Shown here: one piece after another, positions 26,799-36,364 of the stretch
Layout: the number at the start of each line of letters is the position of its first letter
Numbering within the stretch: the stretch's first letter is position 1
Position numbers and translations under genes: made by a program
Assembly: GCA_947073045.1 (NCBI GenBank)
Contig: CAMTJU010000011.1
Coordinates: forward strand, 1 to 52,331
Direction of reading: 5' to 3'
Source of the DNA: an uncultured Clostridia bacterium
Lineage (GTDB): Bacteria; Bacillota; Clostridia; Lachnospirales; CAMVHY01
DNA: 52,331 nucleotides
The notes under the pieces: model-generated
Told to the model about the DNA's origin: nothing
Database searches by the model: none
What the model saw: the letters and a program-made list of their open reading frames with translations, nothing else

Positions 26799-28328
26799 AT
26801 GTTAAAAGTAGAAAACTTATCGCATTCATTTGCCGACAAATTACTTTATAAAAATATTTCGTTTGAATTGTACAAGGGCGAACATATGGGTTTAGTTGGG
26901 CAAAATGGAACAGGCAAAACAACTTTGTTTAATATACTTCTTGGAAAAATTATACCCGATAAAGGAAATGTAACTTGGCTTAAAAATATTAAAATTGGCT
27001 ATCTTGATCAGTATGCAAAATTAGATGAAAATTTGACAGTTTTTGAATATCTAAAGACAGCATTTGAAAAAATTTTTGATGCAGAAAGAAAACTAAATGA
27101 GCTCTATGAGAAATTAAGTACTGACGATAAAGTCATAGACAGAATTTCAAAGCTGCAAGAATTTCTCGAAAATAATGGATATTACCAAATTGAAAGCCAG
27201 ATAATGAAAGTTTGCGACAACCTCGGAATAACAGCTATTGGTATTGATAAACCATTAAAGAATTTAAGTGGCGGCGAGCAGACAAAAATTATTCTTGCAA
27301 AATTACTTTTGGAAAAGCCTGATGTTTTATTACTCGATGAGCCAACTAACTTTCTCGATAAAAAACATATTAAATGGCTTCAAGAATATTTAAGAGCATA
27401 CAAAAATGCATTCATAATTATTTCGCATGATTTTGATTTTCTAGACAAAGTTACAAATTGTATATGCGATATAGAATTTTGCAGTCTCAAGAAATACAAG
27501 GGTAATTTCACACATTTTCTAGAGCAAAAAGATTTTAAAAGAGAAGGATATTTAAAAGCGTATTCGATGCAGCAAAAACAAATCAAAAAACTTGAGCAAT
27601 ACATAGCAAAAAATAAAGTGCGAGCATCAACAGCAAATATGGCAAAGAGCCGCCAAAAACAACTTGATAAAATGGACAAGCTTACAAAACCGCAAATAGT
27701 TCCCATGCCAACATTTAATTTTAAATCGCTGCCAATTAGTTCACAAAAGGCATTAATAATAAAAAATTTGGAGATTGGATACAATTATGCACTGTTGCCA
27801 AAAATAAATTTTGAAATCAAATCGGCTCAAAAAACTGTAATTACAGGATTCAATGGAATTGGCAAGTCGACACTTTTAAAAACGCTGGTAGGTCAAATAA
27901 AACCTATCAGCGGAAATTTTGAGTTTGCACAAAATACAAAGCTTGGATATTTCAAACAAGATTTGCAGTTTGAAAATCCAAGCCTAAATGCAATAGAAAT
28001 AATCTCTGCCAAATTCCCAAAGCTTAGTGAAAAACAGGTAAGGAAATATTTAGCTCAATGCAGTTTGAAAAGCAAAGATGTTTTGCAAAAAGTTTCATCA
28101 CTTAGTGGCGGTGAGCAAACAAAAATAAAAATATGTTTGTTGATGCTAACGCCATCAAATTTTTTAATACTGGATGAGCCAACAAATCATCTTGATGAAA
28201 ATTCAAAAACAGTTTTAAAAACGCAACTAGAAAATTGGCAAGCAAATTTAATTTTAGTTTCGCATGAAGAAAATTTTTATAAAGACTGGGCAGACAAAAT
28301 TATTGATATCAATAATTATTTTGCCTAA
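26799..28328 (+). CDS. ABC-F family ATPase
   Basis: The 509-residue protein has two ABC domains and no membrane part. Domain 1 has GQNGTGKTT, LSGGEQTKIILAKLL and LLLDEPTNFLD. Domain 2 has GFNGIGKST, LSGGEQTKIKICLLM and LILDEPTNHLD. A Lys-rich linker (about 240-300, KQIKKLEQYIAKNKVRAST) joins them. ABC-F proteins bind the ribosomal E site and modulate translation; some give antibiotic resistance. The short linker suggests a housekeeping translation factor of the Uup/YbiT/EttA group rather than a resistance factor, but that is inference. AGAGAGATG lies before the start. It converges on glyA with only 19 bases between stops. Confidence 0.9.
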   Translation: MLKVENLSHSFADKLLYKNISFELYKGEHMGLVGQNGTGKTTLFNILLGKIIPDKGNVTWLKNIKIGYLDQYAKLDENLTVFEYLKTAFEKIFDAERKLNELYEKLSTDDKVIDRISKLQEFLENNGYYQIESQIMKVCDNLGITAIGIDKPLKNLSGGEQTKIILAKLLLEKPDVLLLDEPTNFLDKKHIKWLQEYLRAYKNAFIIISHDFDFLDKVTNCICDIEFCSLKKYKGNFTHFLEQKDFKREGYLKAYSMQQKQIKKLEQYIAKNKVRASTANMAKSRQKQLDKMDKLTKPQIVPMPTFNFKSLPISSQKALIIKNLEIGYNYALLPKINFEIKSAQKTVITGFNGIGKSTLLKTLVGQIKPISGNFEFAQNTKLGYFKQDLQFENPSLNAIEIISAKFPKLSEKQVRKYLAQCSLKSKDVLQKVSSLSGGEQTKIKICLLMLTPSNFLILDEPTNHLDENSKTVLKTQLENWQANLILVSHEENFYKDWADKIIDINNYFA

Positions 28329-28347
28329 TTTATGTTAAAAATTTATG

Positions 28348-29586
28348 TTAAAAATTGTGGTTAAATTTTTTTGTTAGATTATTAACTCTTTCTATACATG
28401 AAGATTTTTTGTTTTCGTAATCAGTTACTACATCTTTTATAATGCGTGCAATTTCTCTCATGTCTCCTGTGTTTAAGCCGCGTGTTGTAACAGCTGCAGT
28501 TCCCAATCGAATCCCACTTGTTACAAATGGACTTTGTGTTTCAAAGGGAACAGTGTTTTTATTGCAAGTTATGCCAATTTCATCAAGACATATCTCTGCC
28601 TGCTTGCCAGTTATATTCATATTCCTTAAATCTACCAATAATAAATGATTGTCTGTTCCTGCGGAAACTAAATTGAAACCTAAATGCATAAGTTCATCGG
28701 CAAGAGCTTTTGCATTTTCAATTATATTTTTGCAATAAACTTTGAATGAATCATCTAATGCTTCTTTGAATGCAACTGCCTTTGCTGCTATTACATGCAT
28801 TAGTGGTCCACTTTGTACGCCTGGAAAAATTGCTTTGTCGATTATCTGCGCATATTCCTTTTTGCACAAAATCAATCCGCCACGTGGACCTCTTAGTGTT
28901 TTATGCGTTGTAGATGTAACAAAATCAGCATATGGTACAGGATTTTGATGCAGACCAGCTGCAATTAGTCCCGCTATGTGCGCCATATCTACCATTAAAT
29001 ATGCGCCAACTTCTTTTGCAATCTCAGAAAAAATTTTAAAATCAATTTTTCTAGGATATGCACTGTAACCTGTAATTATTAGACGTGGCTTATTTTTTTT
29101 AGCTATTTGGCGTATGTTTTCATAATCTAACATTCCTGTTGATTTATCTGAGCCATACGAAACAATTTTATAATACCGGCCTGAAAAATTTACTGGACTT
29201 CCGTGAGTTAAGTGTCCACCATGCGTTAAATCCATTCCCATTATTGTATCGCCAGGTTCTAAAACTGAAAAGAATACAGCCATATTTGCTTGAGCGCCTG
29301 AATGTGGTTGAACATTTGCATGTTCTGCCGAGAATAATTTTTTTGCACGCTCGCGCGCTAAATTTTCTACAATATCAAAATTCTCACATCCGCCATAATA
29401 TCTTTTGCCCGGATAGCCTTCTGCGTATTTATTTGTAAGAGGCGAACCCATTGCTGCCATCACAGCTTTTGATACAAAATTTTCTGAAGCTATTAATTCA
29501 ATTTTGTTATTTTGCCTGTCAATTTCTTTAGAAATAGCTTGAGCAATCTCGTCGTCAACATTTTTTATTTCATCAAAGCTGTACAT
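28348..29586 (-). CDS. glyA: Serine hydroxymethyltransferase
   Basis: The 412-residue PLP enzyme interconverts serine and glycine with transfer of a one-carbon unit to tetrahydrofolate. [51 protein letters not shown] and the PLP-lysine motif [14 protein letters not shown] are all intact. Length is usual (410-420). GGAGATG lies 7 bases before the ATG, and a TATAAT sits at 29621-29626 on the minus strand. A 13-base direct repeat (TTTATGTTAAAAA, twice, 28330-28355) overlaps its 3' end. Confidence 0.96.
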   Translation of the reverse strand: MYSFDEIKNVDDEIAQAISKEIDRQNNKIELIASENFVSKAVMAAMGSPLTNKYAEGYPGKRYYGGCENFDIVENLARERAKKLFSAEHANVQPHSGAQANMAVFFSVLEPGDTIMGMDLTHGGHLTHGSPVNFSGRYYKIVSYGSDKSTGMLDYENIRQIAKKNKPRLIITGYSAYPRKIDFKIFSEIAKEVGAYLMVDMAHIAGLIAAGLHQNPVPYADFVTSTTHKTLRGPRGGLILCKKEYAQIIDKAIFPGVQSGPLMHVIAAKAVAFKEALDDSFKVYCKNIIENAKALADELMHLGFNLVSAGTDNHLLLVDLRNMNITGKQAEICLDEIGITCNKNTVPFETQSPFVTSGIRLGTAAVTTRGLNTGDMREIARIIKDVVTDYENKKSSCIERVNNLTKKFNHNF

Positions 29587-29663
29587 TTAATCATCTCCAT
29601 AATTATTAATCTTGGTAGAAATTATAACACAAAAAAATATTATAAAACATACCAAATTCTCAC

Positions 29664-29698
29664 AAAAAAAATGCCCGCATAAAAATAATGCGAGCAAA
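29664..29698 (-). terminator. Terminator of lepA
   Basis: On the minus strand GCTCGCAT (29688-29695) and ATGCGGGC (29673-29680) form a stem with one wobble/mismatch, followed by eight T (29664-29671 on the plus strand as A). Confidence 0.85.
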
Positions 29699-29716
29699 AT
29701 TAAAAACATCTAAAAT

Positions 29717-31525
29717 TTATTCATCATTAAGTTTTAAAACACTCATGAATGCAGATTGTGGAATTTCAACACTTCCAACTTGACGCATTCTTTTTTTACC
29801 TTCTTTTTGTTTTTCTAATAATTTTCTTTTGCGCGAAATATCACCGCCATAACATTTTGCAAGTACATCTTTTCGCATTGCACTTATTGTTTGGCGTGCG
29901 ATAATTTTATTTCCAATACTTGCTTGAATTGGGATTTCAAACAGTTGGCGTGGTATTTGCGTTTTTAATTTTTCTACCATTTTTTTTCCGCGTTCGTATG
30001 CAGTTGAACGATGAACTATAAATGATAATGAGTCAATTAATTCATGATTAATCAAAATATCTAAGCGAACTAAATCTGATTCTTTATACCCAATCAATTC
30101 ATAATCCAAAGATGCATAGCCACGACTGCGTGATTTCAAAACATCAAAGAAATCATAAATAATTTCGTTAAGCGGCAAATTATATATTAATCTTACACGT
30201 GTATCATCTAAATATTGCATATCGATATAAATTCCGCGACGCTCCTGGCACAATTTCATAACTGCACCAATATAATCAGGTGGCAAAACAATTTGTGCTT
30301 TTATTATTGGTTCTTCCATTTTAGAAATTTTAGTAACGTCGGGTAAATCGCATGGATTTGATAAATCAATACAGCTTTTGTCACTCATATAAATTTTATA
30401 TACAACACCCGGAGCTGTTGTAACAAGTTCCAAATTATATTCACGCTCAAGACGCTCTTGAATAATCTCTAAATGCAATAATCCTAAAAATCCGCATCTA
30501 AATCCAAATCCTAAAGCTGAAGAAGTTTCGGGCTCAAAACTTAAAGATGCATCGTTCAAGCTTAATTTTTCTAATGCATCGCGAAGCATTGGATAATTTG
30601 AACCATCTGCAGGATAGATACCGCAATAAACCATTGGCGTCACTTTTTTATAGCCAGGCAGTGGATTTTCTGTCGGGTTTTCAAAATCTGTAACAGTATC
30701 TCCTATTTGCGTATCGTGTACGTTTTTAATACTTGCTGTAAAATATCCAACATCCCCAGCTTTTAATTGATTGCATGCTATAAATTTACCAGGTGAGAAA
30801 AATCCTGTTTCGACGACATCAAAAGATTTTCCTGTTGCCATAAATTTTATTTTGGAATCTTTTTTAATTTCTCCATCGAAAATACGCACAAAAATAATAA
30901 CGCCTTTATAAGCGTCATAAATTGAATCGAAAACTAAAGCTTTGAGCGGATTATTTTCATCACCACTTGGATATGGAATATCATTAATAATTTTTTCGAA
31001 GACTTGGTCGATATTTATATTTGCCTTTGCGGAAATCAAAGGTGCATTTTCGCTACTGATTCCAATTATGTCCTCAATTTCTTTTTTTACAAGCTCAGGC
31101 TCTGCACTTGGCAAATCAATTTTATTTATAACAGGAATAATTTCTAAATTCGCATCAATTGCCAAATATACATTAGCAATAGTTTGAGCTTCTACACCTT
31201 GTGTAGCATCAACTACTAAAATAGCACCTTCGCATGCTGCCAAACTTCTTGACACTTCGTAATTAAAGTCGACATGCCCAGGTGTATCAATTAAATTCAA
31301 AATATAATTTTCATTATTATGGGTATAAGAAAGGCGCACTGACTGCGCCTTTATTGTTATACCCCGTTCACGTTCCAAATCCATATTGTCAAGCACTTGA
31401 TCTTGCATTTGTCTTTCACAGAGCAAACCTGAATTTTGAATTAATTTATCTGCAAGAGTTGACTTGCCGTGATCAATATGTGCAATGATACAGAAATTTC
31501 TGATAAAATTCTGGCGCGACGGCAT
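29717..31525 (-). CDS. lepA: Elongation factor 4 (LepA)
   Basis: The 602-residue ribosome-associated GTPase is important under stress. G motifs are [17 protein letters not shown] and NKIDLPSA. The LepA-specific C-terminal domain ends [15 protein letters not shown]-like ([13 protein letters not shown]). ATG 31525 follows AAAGGTGATTTTT; the GTG at 31534 lies inside that site. It sits 21 bases downstream of a small HTH regulator gene on the same strand, so the two are probably one operon. Confidence 0.96.
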   Translation of the reverse strand: MPSRQNFIRNFCIIAHIDHGKSTLADKLIQNSGLLCERQMQDQVLDNMDLERERGITIKAQSVRLSYTHNNENYILNLIDTPGHVDFNYEVSRSLAACEGAILVVDATQGVEAQTIANVYLAIDANLEIIPVINKIDLPSAEPELVKKEIEDIIGISSENAPLISAKANINIDQVFEKIINDIPYPSGDENNPLKALVFDSIYDAYKGVIIFVRIFDGEIKKDSKIKFMATGKSFDVVETGFFSPGKFIACNQLKAGDVGYFTASIKNVHDTQIGDTVTDFENPTENPLPGYKKVTPMVYCGIYPADGSNYPMLRDALEKLSLNDASLSFEPETSSALGFGFRCGFLGLLHLEIIQERLEREYNLELVTTAPGVVYKIYMSDKSCIDLSNPCDLPDVTKISKMEEPIIKAQIVLPPDYIGAVMKLCQERRGIYIDMQYLDDTRVRLIYNLPLNEIIYDFFDVLKSRSRGYASLDYELIGYKESDLVRLDILINHELIDSLSFIVHRSTAYERGKKMVEKLKTQIPRQLFEIPIQASIGNKIIARQTISAMRKDVLAKCYGGDISRKRKLLEKQKEGKKRMRQVGSVEIPQSAFMSVLKLNDE

Positions 31526-31546
31526 AAAAATCACCTTTATTTAAAA

Positions 31547-31951
31547 TTAATAAAAGCATTCCTGAGGTTTTGAATCGGAAAAATTAGTTTCATCGTATTT
31601 ATTTTTCATGCGATGCAAATTCTTTATGGTTGATATTATGAAATCTAATTCATTTATATTTAAAGTACGAGATAGGCCATTAACGGCATCTAATCTTGAA
31701 TTATATTCATCATTTTTATTTTCACACATAGCTAATTTTTCAGCGGAAAGTAAATCATCAATAGATAGTTGAAAGATATCGCAGACACCCAACAAAAGTT
31801 TAATATTTGTACCGCGTTTTCCACGCTCAATTAATCCAACAAAACTTGGAGAGACATTTAAAAAAGATGCAAGTTCTTCAGCAGTCATACTTCTTTTTAA
31901 ACGTTCAGCCCTAATTCTATCACCAATAATTTTTTTTATATTTTGATTCAT
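31547..31951 (-). CDS. XRE-family helix-turn-helix regulator
   Basis: The 134-residue protein has an N-terminal HTH_3 domain (about 8-65): IGDRIRAERLKRSMTAEEL, ASFLNVSPSFVGLIERGKRG, KLLLGVCDIFQLSIDDLL. The tail (70-134) is helical with no known sensor. It is encoded just before lepA and divergent from walR, sharing the 80-base gap, so autoregulation or control of the two-component gene is possible but not shown. GGGG is placed before the ATG at 31951. Confidence 0.87.
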   Translation of the reverse strand: MNQNIKKIIGDRIRAERLKRSMTAEELASFLNVSPSFVGLIERGKRGTNIKLLLGVCDIFQLSIDDLLSAEKLAMCENKNDEYNSRLDAVNGLSRTLNINELDFIISTIKNLHRMKNKYDETNFSDSKPQECFY

Positions 31952-32031
31952 GGATAAACATCCCCTTTCATTTTTTTATTATATCACATATAATATTTTT
32001 AAATAAAAAGAAAACAAAAGAGGCGAATGGA

Positions 32032-32715
32032 ATGGAAAAAAAAATTTTGGTAGCAGAAGATGAAAAAAATATTGCAAACATTATTGCTTATAATTTAAAA
32101 AATGATGGCTACAAAGTTTTTTGTGCATATGATGGACAAGAAGCTTTAGATTTATTTGAATCTGAAAAGCCCGACCTTGTTTTACTTGATATAATGATGC
32201 CAAAAATTAATGGCTTTGATGTTTGCAAACAGATTCGTAAAAAATCGCAGGTATCAATTATAATGTTGACAGCCCGCGCAGATGAAGTGGATAAGGTTTT
32301 GGGGCTTGAACTTGGAGCAGATGATTACGTTACAAAACCTTTTAGTGTTAATGAATTAATGGCGCGTGTTAAAGCAAATCTTAGACGTAGCGACAACAAT
32401 TGTGAATCAAATATAGTTTCTTTTGGAGATATAAAAATTGATTTTAATCGCTATGAAGTTTTCTGCAATGACAAAATGATTTCGCTTACGCCAAAAGAAT
32501 TTGATTTATTAAAATTTTTGGCGATTCATCCTAACAAAATTTTTAATCGTGAAGAATTATTGAATAAAGTATGGAGCTATGAATATTTTGGTGATGCAAG
32601 AACTGTTGATGTTACAGTAAGAAGATTAAGAATGAAAGTTGAAAAAACTCCTGATGACCCGAAATTTATTTTAACAAAACGCGGTGTTGGATATTACTTC
32701 AACTTTAAAAAATAA
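32032..32715 (+). CDS. walR: OmpR/PhoB-family response regulator, WalR-like
   Basis: The 227-residue protein has a receiver domain (LVAEDEKNI, acceptor Asp53 in LVLLDIMMPKINGFD, TARAD, Lys in YVTKPFSVNEL) and a C-terminal winged helix (LTPKEFDLLKFLAIHPNK, LLNKVWSYEYFGDARTVDVT, RRLRMKVEKTP). The sequence, and the following kinase and YycH-like gene, point to the WalRK (YycFG) cell-wall system; PhoP is the alternative. A TATAAT lies at 31989-31994. A terminator stands between this gene and its kinase. Confidence 0.88.
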   Translation: MEKKILVAEDEKNIANIIAYNLKNDGYKVFCAYDGQEALDLFESEKPDLVLLDIMMPKINGFDVCKQIRKKSQVSIIMLTARADEVDKVLGLELGADDYVTKPFSVNELMARVKANLRRSDNNCESNIVSFGDIKIDFNRYEVFCNDKMISLTPKEFDLLKFLAIHPNKIFNREELLNKVWSYEYFGDARTVDVTVRRLRMKVEKTPDDPKFILTKRGVGYYFNFKK

Positions 32716-32773
32716 AAATTTTGATTCAAGTTCTACAAGCTTTTTTTGTAAAAAAGCTTGACCAAAAAACTTT

Positions 32774-32806
32774 AATAAAAAAAAATCAGGCATTGCCTGA
32801 TTTTTT
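32774..32806 (+). terminator. Terminator between walR and walK
   Basis: AAAAATCAGGCA (32781-32792) and TGCCTGATTTTT (32794-32805) form a strong stem with a T run. An additional AAGCTTTTTT/AAAAAAGCTT hairpin lies at 32737-32760. Confidence 0.8.
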
Positions 32807-32820
32807 ATGGTTTATTTTTG

Positions 32821-32850
32821 TTTACTTTTTCTTTTCAAAGAAAAAGTAAG
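32821..32850. repeat. Palindrome of the intergenic cassette family, copy D
   Basis: A 13-bp perfect inverted repeat, TTACTTTTTCTTT (32822-32834) with AAAGAAAAAGTAA (32837-32849), is here placed after rather than before the terminator hairpin. It ends 28 bases before the kinase start. Confidence 0.6.
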
Positions 32851-32877
32851 AAAGAATTTATAACCGAGGTATTAAAA

Positions 32878-34638
32878 ATGAAAAGTATAAAAATAAAACT
32901 AATGTTTCTTTATTTGACATTAGTTTTTATTGTAATGATTGTATCTGGAACTTATATTTTGTCTTCGTTGAAAAATCAGGAACTCAATAAAATTAATAAT
33001 GAAATTACAAATTACGCATTGTATATCGATGAGCAAATTATAAATGAATTGCAGTCGCCAGAAAATTTTCAGCATGGTCTTGAAAGTCTTTTCTACTCTG
33101 CTAAAAATAATATGCAATGCTCTATATTAAATTCGCGTGGCGCAACTATTGCTTCAACTTCTTTGCCATATGAAGAATACAATAATCAATCAATAATAAA
33201 AGCAATGCAAGGTGAGGAAAGTTTTTCATATTTGAAAGAAAGACGTGACGACAAATTAATTATTTGGTACAATTATGCACGACGCTCGCAATTTAATGAT
33301 TCCGATTACATAATATTTATTAGAACAAATGCCGCATTTTTCCTGGATAATATCTATAAAATGACTTTCACTTTGATTTTCGCATTGATTTTGTCTTTGA
33401 TTTTAGCTGGGGCAATTGGTTTTTTGTTTGCCTCGACACTTACCGGCCCAATTATAAATTTATCTAATAAAGCAAAAGAAATTGCTAATGGAAACCTTAA
33501 ACAAAAAATTATTATAAACAGTAATGATGAAATTGGTGAACTTACTTTGAGTTTCAATCACATGACTCAAAAATTAGATCAAACTATGCAAAAATTAACT
33601 ACGGAAAATAACAAGCTTGAAATTATTTTGCAGAATATGACCGATGCGGTATTGTATTTTAATTCGGATGGACAAATTATGCAATTTAATTACGCTGCAC
33701 AAAATCTATTGGGTTTTAAAATTGATAAAATAAATTTTGAAGACCTTACTAAAAAAATGGGTATCAAAAATAATTTATCGGATTATAAAAATAATTTTTC
33801 TTTGTCGTACGATGAAACAATTATTATTAATGGAAAATATCTTAATGTAAATTTTGTGCCCTGTCACAATAAAAATGTCTTGGACGGTATATTGATTGTA
33901 TTGCAGGATATCACAAAGCATAAAAAATTAGACGATATGCGAAAAGAATTTGTTGCTAATGTTTCGCACGAAATCCGTACGCCGCTCACAACTATAAAAG
34001 CATATACGGAAACACTTTTAAACGGAGCGATAGATAATAAAGATTTAGCTTTGGGATTTTTAAATACAATAAATGATGAAACACAAAGAGTTTCAATTTT
34101 GGCAAAAGATTTGTTAGAGCTATCGCGTTTTGACAATAATCAAATGAAATTAGAATTTGCTTTACTAAATTTATCCGAGATACTTCAAAAAAGTATTGAG
34201 CAAAATAAAATATTATACGAGGCTAAAAATCAAACAATTAATTTTGCACAAAAAGGGGAAACATATATAATAAATGCCGATGCGAATCGAATCAATCAAG
34301 TTTTTTCAAACATAATATCTAATGCAATAAAATACAGTCCAAATGAAACGCAAATAGATATTTTTATTGAGCAGACTTCAAAATATTTTAGGGTTTATAT
34401 AAAAGATAATGGCTATGGAATACCAAAAGAAGATTTGCATCATATATTCGAAAGATTTTATCGGGTAGATAAAACTCGCTCAAGAAAGATGGGTGGAACA
34501 GGCTTGGGATTGTCCATAGCGCAAAAAATAATGGAAGCGCATGATGGAAAAATTACAGCAAACAGTAAATTAAATGAAGGCACAACGATAATATTACGTT
34601 TCAATAAATTCAAGGAGAATGCAGATGAACAAAATTAA
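32878..34638 (+). CDS. walK: Membrane sensor histidine kinase, WalK-like
   Basis: The 586-residue kinase has TM1 (about 7-27), an extracellular sensor domain (28-160), TM2 (about 162-185), a HAMP domain (LSNKAKEIANGNLKQKI), a PAS domain (ILQNMTDAVLYFNSDGQIMQ), HisKA with the phospho-acceptor His364 in VSHEIRTPLTTIKAYTET, and HATPase motifs DNGYGIPKED and GGTGLGLSIAQK. This is the full WalK layout. ATG 32878 is chosen because an upstream in-frame start lies inside the palindrome; CGAGG lies before it. It overlaps the next gene by 14 bases. Confidence 0.9.
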   Translation: MKSIKIKLMFLYLTLVFIVMIVSGTYILSSLKNQELNKINNEITNYALYIDEQIINELQSPENFQHGLESLFYSAKNNMQCSILNSRGATIASTSLPYEEYNNQSIIKAMQGEESFSYLKERRDDKLIIWYNYARRSQFNDSDYIIFIRTNAAFFLDNIYKMTFTLIFALILSLILAGAIGFLFASTLTGPIINLSNKAKEIANGNLKQKIIINSNDEIGELTLSFNHMTQKLDQTMQKLTTENNKLEIILQNMTDAVLYFNSDGQIMQFNYAAQNLLGFKIDKINFEDLTKKMGIKNNLSDYKNNFSLSYDETIIINGKYLNVNFVPCHNKNVLDGILIVLQDITKHKKLDDMRKEFVANVSHEIRTPLTTIKAYTETLLNGAIDNKDLALGFLNTINDETQRVSILAKDLLELSRFDNNQMKLEFALLNLSEILQKSIEQNKILYEAKNQTINFAQKGETYIINADANRINQVFSNIISNAIKYSPNETQIDIFIEQTSKYFRVYIKDNGYGIPKEDLHHIFERFYRVDKTRSRKMGGTGLGLSIAQKIMEAHDGKITANSKLNEGTTIILRFNKFKENADEQN

Positions 34639-35740
34639 AAATCTTGCATTAATACTGCTTATATTAATTGCAATAGTGCAAACAAATATATTATGGCTGC
34701 AGAATATTTCGCACCATAATTTTTTTTATAAAACGGCACAGCGTGAGAAAATTCATCAATATCATCTTGCACAAAATTTTAAACTAGAAATAAAAAATGA
34801 AAAAAATCTTTTCGCTGTTATTTATAAACCGGATGACCAAATAAAAAAAATTACTGATGACATGCTTAAAGAAGTTTTTGAAAAAGGTAAGTTTGTTTCA
34901 AAAACTAATTTTGATTTTGACTTAGAACTTAAAAAAACAATTTGCATATATGATTACGATTTCTTCATTAGTGTAGAAAATTTTGCTTCGTATCTGGGTA
35001 CAAAACCAAACAATATCTCAAAGCTTAAAACTTTTAATAAAATATTTTTTGAGAGTGATGCAATAGCATTTGTAGATACACTTGAAAAGAAATTATATCG
35101 CTATCAAGCGAAAAACAAGTTTGATTTTTCAAGCCTTTTGCAACAAAAATATGAATACGATAAAAATTTAATACCTGTTGTAGATTTGTCATTGCCCAAA
35201 ATAAAAATCAATAATCCATACGCGCAAAACAATGATTTATTAATGAATACAATTGAAAAAAAATTGGATTGTTTTTTCATAAACTCTGCTAATAAAAATA
35301 TTGAAAATGTAAATAATATTTTCACGTTCTCTAATAATTCAGTTGTTGTAAAATATTATCCCGAAAATGTTTTAGAATATACAAATTACCAGACGCAAGA
35401 CAAATCGTCAGATTTATTAAATGATTACGCAGTGGCAATTAATTTTATAAAAAAAGATACGTGTGTAACAAACGATTTTATTTTAAAAAGATATGAACAA
35501 GATGATTGCCAATCTGATTTTTATTTTGATTACGTAATAAATAATGTGCCGGTTGAAATTGAAAAAAATTTTGCCCAAAATATCGAGCTTGAAAATTTTA
35601 TTTACGTAAGTGTTAAAAATGGTGTCGTTTCAAAATACAAGAAGGTTGCTTTTAATTTTATCGCATCTGGTGATTACACTAGATCCAAATCTAAAAAATA
35701 TGTTTATGGCATTCAAGAAGACTTTTTATCCCAATTTTGA
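34625..35740 (+). CDS. Membrane-anchored WalK accessory protein, YycH-like
   Basis: The 371-residue protein has a short cytoplasmic start (MNKIKNLA), one TM helix (LILLILIAIVQTNILWL) and a large extracellular domain rich in Lys/Asn. AAGGAG lies 7 bases before ATG 34625; ATG 34619 would leave one base of spacing. It overlaps walK by 14 bases. Topology and position match YycH/YycI, which regulate WalK through the membrane. Sequence similarity by eye is weak, so the call rests mainly on context. Confidence 0.65.
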   Translation: MNKIKNLALILLILIAIVQTNILWLQNISHHNFFYKTAQREKIHQYHLAQNFKLEIKNEKNLFAVIYKPDDQIKKITDDMLKEVFEKGKFVSKTNFDFDLELKKTICIYDYDFFISVENFASYLGTKPNNISKLKTFNKIFFESDAIAFVDTLEKKLYRYQAKNKFDFSSLLQQKYEYDKNLIPVVDLSLPKIKINNPYAQNNDLLMNTIEKKLDCFFINSANKNIENVNNIFTFSNNSVVVKYYPENVLEYTNYQTQDKSSDLLNDYAVAINFIKKDTCVTNDFILKRYEQDDCQSDFYFDYVINNVPVEIEKNFAQNIELENFIYVSVKNGVVSKYKKVAFNFIASGDYTRSKSKKYVYGIQEDFLSQF

Positions 35741-35870
35741 TAAATCTTATCTCATCTCCCAAATTAATTTTTCATTAAAATTCACTTTTTGAGTAATAAT
35801 ATGTTTCGTAGACAACCGATTTTATTTTCGGAAAATCTATTTTATATAATTAAGGGAGGAGATTACAATT

Positions 35871-36092
35871 ATGAATTCAAAACCTTTAGATTGGACTGCT
35901 CTTACAATTTTAATTATTGGAGCTATTAACTGGGGATTAATTGGATTCTTCCAGTTTGATTTAATTGCAGCAATTTTTGGTGGAGTAACTTCGTGGGTTA
36001 GCCGCATACTTTACGCCATAGTCGGTATTGCTGGTATTTATTCATTATGTTTATTTAATAAAGTAGAAGAAGAAAGTTTTTCTCGTAATTAA
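35871..36092 (+). CDS. DUF378 membrane protein
   Basis: The 73-residue protein starts MNSKPLDWTALTILIIGAIN and continues WGLIGFFQFDLIAAIFGG, the hallmark of DUF378 (YuzA-like), with two TM helices (about 10-32 and 42-65). Function is unknown in the family. AGGGAGGAG lies 9 bases before the ATG, and TATAAT sits at 35845-35850. A strong terminator follows. Confidence 0.92.
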   Translation: MNSKPLDWTALTILIIGAINWGLIGFFQFDLIAAIFGGVTSWVSRILYAIVGIAGIYSLCLFNKVEEESFSRN

Positions 36093-36099
36093 TTTTCAT

Positions 36100-36146
36100 A
36101 CAAAAAATCCGTGTAAGCTTCTAAATAACTTACACGGATTTTATTT
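36100..36146. terminator. Bidirectional terminator between the DUF378 gene and tRNA-Trp
   Basis: A perfect 14-bp stem, AAAATCCGTGTAAG (36104-36117) with CTTACACGGATTTT (36129-36142), ends the DUF378 transcript. On the other strand it ends the tRNA transcript. Confidence 0.9.
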
Positions 36147-36193
36147 TAAAAAAAAGGAGTTTTTTTGAAATAAAATATTCAAAAAGTAACAAG

Positions 36194-36266
36194 CAGGAGC
36201 AGTAGGACTCGAACCCACGACATCCGGTTTTGGAGACCGACGTTCTACCAACTGAACTATGCTCCT
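36194..36266 (-). tRNA. tRNA-Trp (anticodon CCA)
   Basis: On the minus strand the cloverleaf is complete. The 7-bp acceptor stem is AGGAGCA/TGCTCCT. The D arm is AGTTCAGTTGGTAGA. The anticodon stem CGGT/ACCG closes the loop CTCCAAA with CCA anticodon. The T arm is GTGGGTTCGAGTCCTAC and the discriminator is G. CCA is not encoded. UGG is the only codon expected, consistent with TGA used as stop throughout the window. Confidence 0.95.
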
Positions 36267-36279
36267 ATCTACAACAAAT

Positions 36280-36307
36280 ATTATAACAGAAGTTAAAAAA
36301 TTGTCAA
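36280..36307 (-). promoter_or_regulatory. Consensus promoter of tRNA-Trp
   Basis: On the minus strand a perfect TTGACA (36302-36307), 16-base spacer and perfect TATAAT (36280-36285) end 14 bases before the tRNA. Confidence 0.9.
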
Positions 36308-36364
36308 GAAAATTTTTGTGAGATATTCATTTCAATAAAAAAAATATACATAAATAAAAATTAA

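Noticed and set aside
28330-28355. 13-base direct repeat at the glyA/ABC-F junction as an insertion scar
   Set aside because: It is AT-rich and short, with no mobile element or inverted ends beside it.
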